From assembly GCA_020441545.1 (NCBI GenBank), contig JAGRLZ010000149.1:1-35118 (forward strand): DNA of 35,118 nucleotides, given 5' to 3'. Shown in pieces: positions 25,334 through 33,120 of this stretch. This stretch comes from Xanthobacteraceae bacterium (GTDB lineage: Bacteria; Pseudomonadota; Alphaproteobacteria; Rhizobiales; Xanthobacteraceae). The first letter of the stretch is position 1, and every line of letters begins with the position of its first letter. Under the pieces are notes generated by a model. That model was not told where the DNA came from. It did no database searches and worked only from the letters and a program-made list of their open reading frames with translations. The position numbers and the translations under genes were made by a program.

Positions 25334-25340
25334 CTACGCT
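25322..25340. repeat. 8-3-8 perfect inverted repeat over the ybgC stop
   Basis: AGCGTAGA-TTC-TCTACGCT. It spans the TAG stop of the island ybgC copy. There is no T-run after it on either strand, so it is at best a weak terminator. Given its place at the island edge it could instead be part of a recombination site. Confidence 0.55.
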
Positions 25341-25786
25341 CCTTCCATAGCGAGCCGTAGCGCCTTCGGGATCCGTTGCGCCCTTCCGCCTGAGATAAAT
25401 GCTACCCGCACGCGGGCCGCGACCAAAAGATCGTCTCCGCGTCGACATTCCTGCAGCAGGGTAATCGATGCGCCCTTGACCTCTGCGGGGATTGTGATGA
25501 CATCAAGCAAGTCGTCCAAGGCCGCTGGTTTTAGGAAATCGATTGTCATTGAACGGACAACGAAGGCGAAGCTTGGCGCATCGTCGTGCGCTTCTTTGAG
25601 TAGCTCCCGCTGATTGGTCCCGAGCAGACGCAGGTAATTCGTTCTTCCCCGTTCCATGAAGCGCAAGAAATTGGCGTGATAAACAATCTGGCCGGCGTCC
25701 GTATCTTCGAAATAGACGCGGACCTGCATATGATGGCGACCGTCGCGAATTTCTCCGTCAAGAGATGTTGTCACAGAAATATCCAC
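25334..25786 (-). CDS. ybgC: Complete YbgC-like thioesterase carried by the island
   Basis: Hot-dog acyl-CoA thioesterase of 150 residues if read from GTG 25786. The frame reads LDGEIRDGRHHMQVRVYFEDTDAGQIVYHANFLRFMERGRT..., so the active-site EDTD motif (catalytic Asp about residue 30) is intact and the C-terminus (RIPKALRLAMEGA) matches the broken copy. ATG 25729 is the first ATG but cuts into the conserved N-terminus; there is no clear RBS before the GTG. Lower GC than the broken copy and the DTDAG form (against FSG) point to another origin. It lies 64 nt after the Argonaute gene on the same strand. Likely role: restores the function lost from the broken chromosomal gene. Confidence 0.8.
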   Translation of the reverse strand: MDISVTTSLDGEIRDGRHHMQVRVYFEDTDAGQIVYHANFLRFMERGRTNYLRLLGTNQRELLKEAHDDAPSFAFVVRSMTIDFLKPAALDDLLDVITIPAEVKGASITLLQECRRGDDLLVAARVRVAFISGGRAQRIPKALRLAMEGA

Positions 25787-25850
25787 TTGTTGTATATCGG
25801 GAACTAATTGACTCGGATCATTATTCTGGCTCGCGGTTGGCCAGTCGACG

Positions 25851-27269
25851 TCACATGAAGAAACGAAATTGATAGGGAGCGGAGCCCAATCCGTCCATTC
25901 GTTTGACAACGCGCGCGAGCGTTTTTGCGTATGCCATGGTCACCGGCAGCATGTCGTACAGTGCGTCGTTGTTCCAATCCATCTTCGCGAGCGCGAGAGC
26001 TGACCGGGCGGTTTCGTTCCACGAGCCGTGCCCTGCATGACGGACCAGTCGAATCGGACGAGGCGTGCTGCGGCCGCCTTGGTAATACGAGCGCTCCGCG
26101 ACGCCTTTTACATCGCCATGCATCCACAGCAGACACTCGCGGTCTCCGAGCGGGATCAGGGTACCACGATCGACCGGATAACCCGTTGGCTTCCCTTTGC
26201 CGCTTTGGCGGTCGCGATCGATGCGAACACCTCTCCAGCCGACGTCCTCCACGACCTGCACGAGATCGACCGCTTCGCACAGATGCAGCGCTTCCATGCA
26301 GCCGTCGATCTCGTCCTTCTTGAATTCTGTCGTCTTGTGTACCGTCACTCTCCGGGGAGAGCGACCCGAGTGCCGACGTCGGTAGAGATCTAGCGATCGG
26401 CCCATCACGCGGAACATCTCCGTCCGGGACATGAACGGATTGTCCCGCTGGACATCGATTTCATGGGCATCGTAGGCGACGAACTCAAGACCCGCCCCTT
26501 CCGCATCGAACACTTGGCTACAGCAGGTGACAAAGCGTGGCCGGTCTGACTCGGTCGGACGCAGCGCATAAGAGAGACCGATGTAGGCGGCCTCAGGATC
26601 CGAATCTGCGAGTTTCCAGGGAATGCCGCCAGCCTTCGCGTAAATCGCTAGGCCGATCCGCCACATGACGCTCGCACGGTCCGGATAGGCGAGCGCGCGG
26701 TCTTCACGGACGAGTTGGATTGGAATGCGTCGCGCTGCGGTAGCGGCCTTCAGGTGGTCATGGAGATCGAAGTCGTCGCCGTCTGCTCCCGTGAACCCGG
26801 CTGCCCAGCTTTGCGGGATGTAGATGAAGACAATGTCGAACGCGTCGCGGCGAGCCTCCAACGATCGGATCGCGCGAAGCAAGCGGTCCGCCAGCACGAC
26901 ATGGGGGGTGACTGAGTCCTTCATTTCGCCATCGAGCCGGTCGTCCAGCTCTATATGGCAATCCTTGACCGCGCCCCGCATGTCGAGATTGAACGCTTTG
27001 CGGAAACCGGGCCAGGGAGGCAGGTAGTCCTTGCGCTCCGTCGGCTTGTACTGGAACGCCAGTTCCTTCATGAAGCCGTAGAGTCGGTTTCCCTGCCGTG
27101 CCGGTGCGATCGTCGCGATCCGGATGGGATCCGGAACAAGACCGGATGAATAGGGCCCGAACCGCAGCAGTCCACGCAAAGGATGGAGATCCACGTCCGA
27201 CGCGCGGTCTGGATGAAACGCGAGCTTGGCTTCGGGAAAAAACAAATGAGGCGATATCTCGCTGCTCAT
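25851..27269 (-). CDS. Short prokaryotic Argonaute (MID-PIWI), SPARSA type
   Basis: A 472-residue short pAgo lacking N and PAZ domains. The MID region lies around residues 120-215, with guide-end candidates Lys174 and Gln185 (HLKAATAARRIPIQ), and the PIWI region follows from GGIPWKL (214-220). The position of the first PIWI catalytic Asp reads AYIGLSYA (228-235), with no Asp, so the nuclease is inactive, as in all short pAgos. The C-terminus (LALAKMDWNNDALYDMLPVT; AYAKTLARVVKRM; QFRFFM) is the hallmark of the group. ATG 27269 overlaps the SIR2-APAZ stop by 4 nt. Known SPARSA complexes use RNA guides to recognise invading plasmid DNA and switch on the partner's NADase. Confidence 0.93.
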   Translation of the reverse strand: MSSEISPHLFFPEAKLAFHPDRASDVDLHPLRGLLRFGPYSSGLVPDPIRIATIAPARQGNRLYGFMKELAFQYKPTERKDYLPPWPGFRKAFNLDMRGAVKDCHIELDDRLDGEMKDSVTPHVVLADRLLRAIRSLEARRDAFDIVFIYIPQSWAAGFTGADGDDFDLHDHLKAATAARRIPIQLVREDRALAYPDRASVMWRIGLAIYAKAGGIPWKLADSDPEAAYIGLSYALRPTESDRPRFVTCCSQVFDAEGAGLEFVAYDAHEIDVQRDNPFMSRTEMFRVMGRSLDLYRRRHSGRSPRRVTVHKTTEFKKDEIDGCMEALHLCEAVDLVQVVEDVGWRGVRIDRDRQSGKGKPTGYPVDRGTLIPLGDRECLLWMHGDVKGVAERSYYQGGRSTPRPIRLVRHAGHGSWNETARSALALAKMDWNNDALYDMLPVTMAYAKTLARVVKRMDGLGSAPYQFRFFM

Positions 27270-29008
27270 GCTCGGGCTCTCCCCGAGAAAGCTGTGACAT
27301 CGCCCAGCCTGAAGGCCGCATTCACACCAGTGCTGATTCCAAGCGCCGGAAGGTCGCGCTGCGGGGACGCGAACAGCATCGACCAAAACTCGAGCAAGGC
27401 ATTGAGCGCAGGATTGTAGCGTCTCACAATCCGTTCGCGCGCGAAATCGGTGGCGGCGGCCCTGTTCTCCCTTGTAAGTCCTTCGAATACGGTGCGCGGC
27501 TCGAGCAGAAGCCAAAGCCGCTCATCCACCCAATCCAGCCTGATCCCCACGCCTTCTTTCCATTTTAGTTCGGGTTGCTTCGGCACCAATCCACCTAGAC
27601 TTCCGGTCAGCTTCCTCAGCGGCGCCCATTTTTCGTCATCAACGGAGGTCGGCGTCAACAGGTCGGCGCCTCTGCGACGGGCAGCGATCATCCGATGTTC
27701 GCGGGTGAGAGCTCGGGTCAGTGCTTCGCGGAGAAGGCCCCGTTCGTGACTATCGTAACGCAGCCGCCGGGTTTCAATTGAATGCAGATCGAAGCTTTCG
27801 ATCTCATATGCGGAAAGGACTGCTCTGATATCGGCGTCAGCACCGAAGGCCAGCACGCCTGCTTTCGAACGGGTGCCAATGACCGGCAGGCCCGACGCTT
27901 CGATTGCCGACTTGATTTCCGCCACGCCGCCGGCGTCGCAGACGGCGCGGCGGCACACGCTCGGCATCCCTGTCAGTTCGAGCGCGTTGAGACGGACGAC
28001 CGGGTAGCCCCGATTCCCGGTCGGGCGCGGGGCTGGGGACCAAACCCGCCGTTCGGTTGCGATCTCATCCAACACTGTCGTGTCTAGGTCCGGCACGAGC
28101 CGCATAAGATCGCGCAACGTTTCATCGAAGTTCTCTATCGGCACGAGACCGCAGTCGATTTCCTTACGTGCGGCGGCGGCAAGAAGCCGTTGGACGCGCA
28201 GCAAGGGCGGATCCTCGCCGCGATGGAGCCAGAAGAGACCGGCGGGAAAGGAGGCATCACGTTCTAGCGCCGCTTCGAGCGTGTCCATGACCGACTCATC
28301 GCGACCGCTGTAGCCGGCCACGACAAGTCCCCACCGGCTGCAGCTATCGATCAGCAGGGTTCTGAGTTTCGCATCCTGTTCGCGCAGCTCATCTCCGGTA
28401 TTCTTGAGCCGGCGCGATCGGAAGTCGCCATGAAGCTTGACCTCGACGGGCCAGCGCCCTTCGTCGATGGCGTTCCGTCCGAGACTGCCGGTCTCTATCG
28501 CCACAGTGGTCAACTGGCCGGTCCCGCCATAAACCTTCGCGCAGCCGTCGGCGACTAGAGGGTCGAAGTTGCTGGTCCAGACTAAACGACAACGCGCACC
28601 TTTCATCAGTGTCGCCAACGCAATGTGCCCGTAGGAGGGCTTCGCGCCGCTGATCTTTGCAGCGATGTACGTGCGACGGTCTGCCTCGCTTGGATAGACG
28701 GACTCGAAGAGCGCCGCGTACTCGTCGGGCGAACCGAGCGCGGGTAAGCTGCCAAGGTCGTTGATGAACGATTGCAGTTCACGTCGGACGGCCGGATTGG
28801 CGAGGTCGGCGACCTGTTTCGGAGAAACGCGGCGCTGGCTGACGTAAAGTTGCTGCTTGAATTCCCAAATCATGTCCCACGCCGTCGGAATGCCGGCGGC
28901 CGCCGAAGCGCCAGCCCCGAGCAGCCACATGAGATTTCCGCCGCGCTGCGAGAAGCGACGCGCAAAATCGTCCGTAGCTACGGTGGGATAGATCGAATCG
29001 ATTATCAC
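27266..29008 (-). CDS. SIR2-APAZ effector of the SPARSA system
   Basis: A 580-residue partner of the short pAgo. The N-terminal SIR2 domain (about 1-290) has GAGAS at 31-35, WTSNFDP with Asn147 and Asp149, LHGDF with His193 and GYSGRDESV at 232-240, the NAD-site pattern of SIR2 NADases. The C-terminal half (about 300-580) is the APAZ region, which replaces the missing N/PAZ parts of Argonaute; I assign it by position and by the operon. In described systems the activated SIR2 domain destroys NAD+ and the cell dies or stops growing. Translation starts at GTG 29008 with a poor RBS; no in-frame ATG fits better. It is the first gene of the SPARSA operon. Confidence 0.92.
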   Translation of the reverse strand: MIIDSIYPTVATDDFARRFSQRGGNLMWLLGAGASAAAGIPTAWDMIWEFKQQLYVSQRRVSPKQVADLANPAVRRELQSFINDLGSLPALGSPDEYAALFESVYPSEADRRTYIAAKISGAKPSYGHIALATLMKGARCRLVWTSNFDPLVADGCAKVYGGTGQLTTVAIETGSLGRNAIDEGRWPVEVKLHGDFRSRRLKNTGDELREQDAKLRTLLIDSCSRWGLVVAGYSGRDESVMDTLEAALERDASFPAGLFWLHRGEDPPLLRVQRLLAAAARKEIDCGLVPIENFDETLRDLMRLVPDLDTTVLDEIATERRVWSPAPRPTGNRGYPVVRLNALELTGMPSVCRRAVCDAGGVAEIKSAIEASGLPVIGTRSKAGVLAFGADADIRAVLSAYEIESFDLHSIETRRLRYDSHERGLLREALTRALTREHRMIAARRRGADLLTPTSVDDEKWAPLRKLTGSLGGLVPKQPELKWKEGVGIRLDWVDERLWLLLEPRTVFEGLTRENRAAATDFARERIVRRYNPALNALLEFWSMLFASPQRDLPALGISTGVNAAFRLGDVTAFSGRARA

Positions 29009-29225
29009 GCGAACATTCTAGTTTCACGAACTCGCGGATGCACTGAATCTCGCCTCCCGCTGGGTTGTCGGACCGTACGTGCGGCACTTATGCTGCGCCG
29101 CAATAAGCCCCAATTGACGACGTGCCCTCTGAACCCCGAGTTGCCTGAGGGCTGCGTCAGATCGTAAAGCTCTGGCCTGCCAATCGACGGCTGGCCGATT
29201 CGGCTTGGCGACGGATAAGTCACGC

Positions 29226-29816
29226 ATGACAATCGAGGACGTCGTTTCCCGGATCGAAAAACTGAACAGCGGCTTGGCGACCTTTTGGGCAGCAAGCAAC
29301 GGCTGGGCGCCTGTTGAAGCCGCGGGCCTGCTGACCAAGAGCCGCCTCGACTGGCAGGCGTCGCTGTCAAAGACATTGCGTTTGTGGCTACGTGAACCCT
29401 CCACTGCGCTGTCGGACGGAGAACTCATTCTCGCCTAGTCGAACCTCGGCAGTCTGCTCGAAGGAACGCTAAAACTCCTCCTGTCGGTGTTTTACATGGA
29501 CTACAAAGCCGACCTGGACGTGCTCAAGAAGGCAAATGCGTTCGATCACAAAAAGCAAAAGGCTTTCAGTCCTGACGGACTTACGCTCCAGCCTCTGAAG
29601 ATCTTCGTGAAAGAGCATGACCTCATCGGCGCTGACGGGAATGCCCTCGTTGATCTGGTGCAGGAGCGGCGCAACACCATTCACGCCTTCAAAGACAAGC
29701 CCCTGGGTGATGGCGCCGAACTCCAACTGGCTATGCGGGGCTATCTTGTGCTCCTACGGCGTGTCAACGAAAGGCTTCCCTACCCGGACAACGTGTACGC
29801 ACCGCGCGAAATCTAA
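29226..29816 (+). pseudogene. HEPN-like gene interrupted by an in-frame amber codon
   Basis: Two open stretches lie in one frame, separated only by TAG at 29436-29438 (codon 71 of 197). Read through, the protein runs MTIEDVVSRIEKLNSGLATFW ... DGELILA[TAG]SNLGSLLEGTLKLLLSVFY ... ERRNTIHAFKDKP ... NVYAPREI, about 195 residues, all helical. RRNTIH gives R148-x4-H153 with Asn150, the RNase signature of HEPN domains. There is no frameshift and coding character continues after the stop, so the mutation looks recent (from Trp or Gln by one base), or the codon is read through. It converges with the PIN gene, 23 bp apart. The 217-bp gap to the SIR2-APAZ start holds divergent promoters; nothing else seen. 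Confidence 0.65.
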
Positions 29817-29839
29817 CCATTTCACGAGCCGCGAAACAC

Positions 29840-30901
29840 CTATTTGTAGTCGAAGTCGTTTGGCCCGATCGCGACCCAGACGAAATCATCGTCGTCGAAC
29901 GAGAACTCAGCAACCGATGTCGGCTTGCCGTGCTTGTCGACGGTCAGGGTCATACTAAAATTGGCTTCTACATCTATGTTCTTCTCGCCTTCCACCGTGT
30001 GGTGCGGCAGCAGTACCTTGTCTTCGCTGTCGTAAGTGGCGGTGTCCCAATCGGGATGGTGGTAGGAGACTTTGACGTCCATCTCGATGCGCCCGACGAC
30101 GAGAATCTCCTTGCCTGGGCCGATCGTCCGAAATGTCCTGAAGTCGAGAAAGTTCACATTTTCCACGTCCGCTTCGTCGATTTCTGCATCGTCAACATCG
30201 CTGACCTGCAATCCCCACTGATTGAGTTCTTCATGAACGACCCCGACGATCGCATCGCGATTGTCATCCACAAAATCGTTGACGTCCGGGGCCGCTTCGA
30301 TTGTCAGCCCGAGCTTGGCGAAGAGATCCGCGATCGATCTCAGCCCGGTGATATGCTCAGCGTTCTTGATGACCGCCGCAAAGTCCTTGTCGTCCGAGAC
30401 GATCGTCAGCGGATCGCTTTTCGTGACAGTCGCTTTTAGGGCTTCGAAGATGAAGGCATCTGGAAATTGATCCTTCTTGGCGTCGTCGCCAAACAGGCCG
30501 GTCCTGCGCGCGTATGCGTCGAATACGACGGACGGCTTCACACTATCGATCGAAAGCGTCTCCGCTCGCAGCGAGCTGAACATCTGCTCCACCGCAGCAT
30601 GATACTTCTCGATCAGTCTTTGCTGCAGTTCAACCGGAGAAATCTCCGGGAGTTTAACGGCGAGAATCTCATCAGCCAGGTCGCGGACTCGTCTCCTGGT
30701 CAGGTCGCCGATGACCTCGAAATCGTTAGCCCCATGGTTTTTTGCGATCTCTATTTTTGTAAGATCGGTCGTGACAACCTTGATATAGCCGGCGTCTACC
30801 AGATCAGCGACCCGCGGGATCAGCGGACCGCCGGGCGGCTTGCCGGCCCGGATCACGACGTTCGCATCAAGGAAAACCCGGCGGGGGCGATCAGCGGCCA
30901 T
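29840..30901 (-). CDS. PIN-domain protein (DUF4935-like)
   Basis: A 353-residue protein. The N-terminal PIN nuclease domain (about 1-200) has acidic residues in the expected order: Asp12 and Asn14 (FLDANVVIR), Glu51 (KIEIAK), Asp148 (FPDAFIFEAL) and Asp170/171/173 (SDDKDF). The C-terminal 150 residues are very acidic (DVDDAEIDEADVEN; FSFDDDDFVW) and end with a beta-rich part of unknown role. PIN domains are Mg-dependent RNases; the DUF4935 type is longer than toxin VapC, and no VapB-like antitoxin adjoins. It is last in a minus-strand series with the membrane protein, TcmP and DUF5131. ATG 30901 is the only good start. Confidence 0.8.
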   Translation of the reverse strand: MAADRPRRVFLDANVVIRAGKPPGGPLIPRVADLVDAGYIKVVTTDLTKIEIAKNHGANDFEVIGDLTRRRVRDLADEILAVKLPEISPVELQQRLIEKYHAAVEQMFSSLRAETLSIDSVKPSVVFDAYARRTGLFGDDAKKDQFPDAFIFEALKATVTKSDPLTIVSDDKDFAAVIKNAEHITGLRSIADLFAKLGLTIEAAPDVNDFVDDNRDAIVGVVHEELNQWGLQVSDVDDAEIDEADVENVNFLDFRTFRTIGPGKEILVVGRIEMDVKVSYHHPDWDTATYDSEDKVLLPHHTVEGEKNIDVEANFSMTLTVDKHGKPTSVAEFSFDDDDFVWVAIGPNDFDYK

Positions 30902-30995
30902 TTCAGAAATCCTCGCGAGAACAGCTCTCGCATGTTTGATTCGCGTCGCGGATAAGAATCCGTATCGCCGGTTGTCTCACGCGATCCCAGACGCC

Positions 30996-31778
30996 TTATT
31001 CCAACTTCTCCGCCGGAAGGTTGGCGCTCGCCACCATCTGATCATAGAGCCGACGCTTCAAACGCAACTCCCGAAGGTCCGCTGCCACAGCTTCAGCGAA
31101 TTTCTTGATCGCCACTGACGCCTCGTCAATTCGGGTCGGCAGATATTCCCGCGCTTTGGTCTCGGCTGCGTCAATCTTCGCCCGGTCGTCGTCGGAGAAA
31201 TCGTACTCCGGATCGTCAGCGTAGACAGACCCATTGTAGTCTGACATGCACTTGGTGAGCCGCCCGAGAATGTCGATGAGGTTTTGACGGGCGGCTGTTA
31301 TCTCCGCAGGCCCGAAGTTTCTGTCCTGCCGCCGAATTAAACGGCCGCGGGTGCTGTCGACCGTTTGGTTCATATCCCATACCCAGTGAGGAAGCACCCC
31401 ATGGTCATCCTCACGTTCATAATAGCCACGCGCCAGGTCTTCGGACAGTTTTTCCAGCGCGGCCAATTCTGGCTTGAGCCAGTTCTCCAGCCGTTTTTCA
31501 CGATCTGCGTGAACCTGTTGCAAAGCGACAGCGGTCTGCACCGAGGACAGCTTGAGCTGCTTCAGAACAGGCTGGACGCTAAGCCAAGCAACGAAAATCG
31601 CGCCAAACATGGCGATCAACGTCTGGTAGCGGGAAAACCACCATTCGAGACAACCACATTGAGCATCCTTGATCTGCTCGCAACCACCATTGAAGGTGGC
31701 GCCATAGGCAAACCCCAATACAAGCGCCAGGGTGGCAGCGGCTGCGACAAGGGCGAGCGTATTCCGATGATCCGCCAT
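30996..31778 (-). CDS. Two-helix membrane protein with cytoplasmic helical domain
   Basis: 260 residues, family not recognised. Two membrane helices lie at about 8-27 (LALVAAAATLALVLGFAYGA) and 51-72 (YQTLIAMFGAIFVAWLSVQPVL), with a short loop between them containing Cys33, Cys41 and Cys43. The remaining 190 residues are charged and helical, with likely coiled coil (VALQQVHADREKRLENWLKPELAALEKLSEDLARGYYE). The gene is 37 nt after TcmP and 94 nt before the PIN gene on one strand. Such 2TM plus soluble-domain proteins are common membrane effectors or sensors in defence operons; here that is only suggested by company. Confidence 0.72.
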   Translation of the reverse strand: MADHRNTLALVAAAATLALVLGFAYGATFNGGCEQIKDAQCGCLEWWFSRYQTLIAMFGAIFVAWLSVQPVLKQLKLSSVQTAVALQQVHADREKRLENWLKPELAALEKLSEDLARGYYEREDDHGVLPHWVWDMNQTVDSTRGRLIRRQDRNFGPAEITAARQNLIDILGRLTKCMSDYNGSVYADDPEYDFSDDDRAKIDAAETKAREYLPTRIDEASVAIKKFAEAVAADLRELRLKRRLYDQMVASANLPAEKLE

Positions 31779-31815
31779 TCGGGCACCAATCGTTATGCGA
31801 CCACGATGGCGTGCG

Positions 31816-33081
31816 TCATTTCTTCGCTACCCTGCTTTGATTTTCAAAGAAAAACGGAAAGAAACTGCGCTGCTGTTTCAAGCGCAGGATGTCGCTGGTC
31901 TTGATCATGTTGGCTTTGCGGCGCTCCCCGCCGCCTTGTTCGGTGATAACCTCGAGGTCCGGATTCTCGATGATCGCTGAGTTGATGTCGTGCATGTGAG
32001 CCGGGGTCGCGTTGTAGATGCTGGCGTAAAACTCACCGACCGGAATTGCATCGCCGTAATTTGTGATGAACCGCGGAATATCATCGTGAAGCTGCTTTTT
32101 TGCTTCCGCCCTTCCCGCCGCATCGAACATGTAGAGCATGCTGTCGGCTTCACTCGGGTCGTAAGACAGCATGTGCAAACCGGACCGGCCAAAATGTGCC
32201 TGGGCGCTGCTGTTTTGATGCAGGATATTGTTGTATTCCTGACGCGCACGAACCGAATTTGCGAAGTGGATAAGCCAATAACGCCATCCGTCCGGATTGT
32301 GGATGGAAAATGGACTGACGTAGTTCGCGCAGCGCCGAAACGACTCGAACACGATGCGTTCCGCTGCGCCAAGCCAAGCGTCCTTGGTCATCAAACCATC
32401 GAGTTGCGATAGATCATCCGGACTGACGCCAAACGGCGCAAGCTGCCTGGCCAGCGCGCCCCGGTCCGTCTGATGCAGGAACGTCAGCAACGTCTGGATG
32501 CCGAATGTGTAGAAGATTTCAACCGACGTGAACGACGCGACGATGTCGCCGATCGTGTTGATTTCGACGCTGCCTGTTCCGCATTGATCCAGATTGAAGA
32601 GGACGTTGTGATAGCTGCCGCGCTCGAGCAGTTGCTTCACCTCGGGATAGAGTTCGTCGAACTTCTCATTCCGATACTCGACGCGAAGGTGAAGCTTCGG
32701 CACGTTCTCCTTGATTTCGGCGATGAGCGAAGCGGCATTCGTTTTCAGCAGCTCGACAGTCTCTTTGTCGAAGTCGTTCAGGATGAGCAGGCATTCGATG
32801 TCGAGCGGCGACATCCCCTCGGCCTGACGCTTGATGTTGAATTGCTCCGTCGCGACACGAAGCTCGTTTATAAAGATCAGCGGAGACCCGGGACTGCCGC
32901 ACTTGTATTGGCCGCCGCCTGCAAAACCATCGACAATGGCAAGACGAAACCGGGACTGTTGAGGAAGCTGGCAGCGCACGGTCAGATATCGCGCGACGTA
33001 TTCGGCGATGACCTTGTGCTTGCGTCTTGAGTGCTCCTCAAGAACCGCGCCTGCGACCCATGAATACGGCTTTTTCGACAT
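31816..33081 (-). CDS. tcmP: Three-Cys-motif partner protein TcmP
   Basis: A 421-residue protein with the TcmP family opening: EEHSRRKHKVIAEYVARYL, then IVDGFAGGGQY (51-59, resembling methyltransferase motif I), CGSPGSPLIFINEL, LLILNDFDKE and VLFNLDQCGTGSVE, followed by a C-terminal helical part. TcmP is named for its constant pairing with the three-Cys-motif (DUF5131 / phage Gp37-Gp68) protein, and that partner is the next gene upstream. GGAGG precedes ATG 33081. The molecular function is unpublished as far as I know. The Rossmann-like start suggests a SAM-dependent or nucleotide-binding enzyme. Confidence 0.87.
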   Translation of the reverse strand: MSKKPYSWVAGAVLEEHSRRKHKVIAEYVARYLTVRCQLPQQSRFRLAIVDGFAGGGQYKCGSPGSPLIFINELRVATEQFNIKRQAEGMSPLDIECLLILNDFDKETVELLKTNAASLIAEIKENVPKLHLRVEYRNEKFDELYPEVKQLLERGSYHNVLFNLDQCGTGSVEINTIGDIVASFTSVEIFYTFGIQTLLTFLHQTDRGALARQLAPFGVSPDDLSQLDGLMTKDAWLGAAERIVFESFRRCANYVSPFSIHNPDGWRYWLIHFANSVRARQEYNNILHQNSSAQAHFGRSGLHMLSYDPSEADSMLYMFDAAGRAEAKKQLHDDIPRFITNYGDAIPVGEFYASIYNATPAHMHDINSAIIENPDLEVITEQGGGERRKANMIKTSDILRLKQQRSFFPFFFENQSRVAKK

Positions 33082-33120
33082 TCGCCTCCGAATGAATCCT
33101 GCTATCCAGAGGCGTCATTC

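Noticed and set aside
25851..27269. Catalytically active Argonaute nuclease
   Set aside because: The first PIWI catalytic Asp is absent (AYIGLSYA) and the protein has short-pAgo length with a SIR2-APAZ partner.
27269..27515. N-terminal extension of the Argonaute by 82 residues
   Set aside because: Lies wholly inside the SIR2-APAZ gene in another frame; ATG 27269 overlaps its stop by 4 nt, as in related operons.
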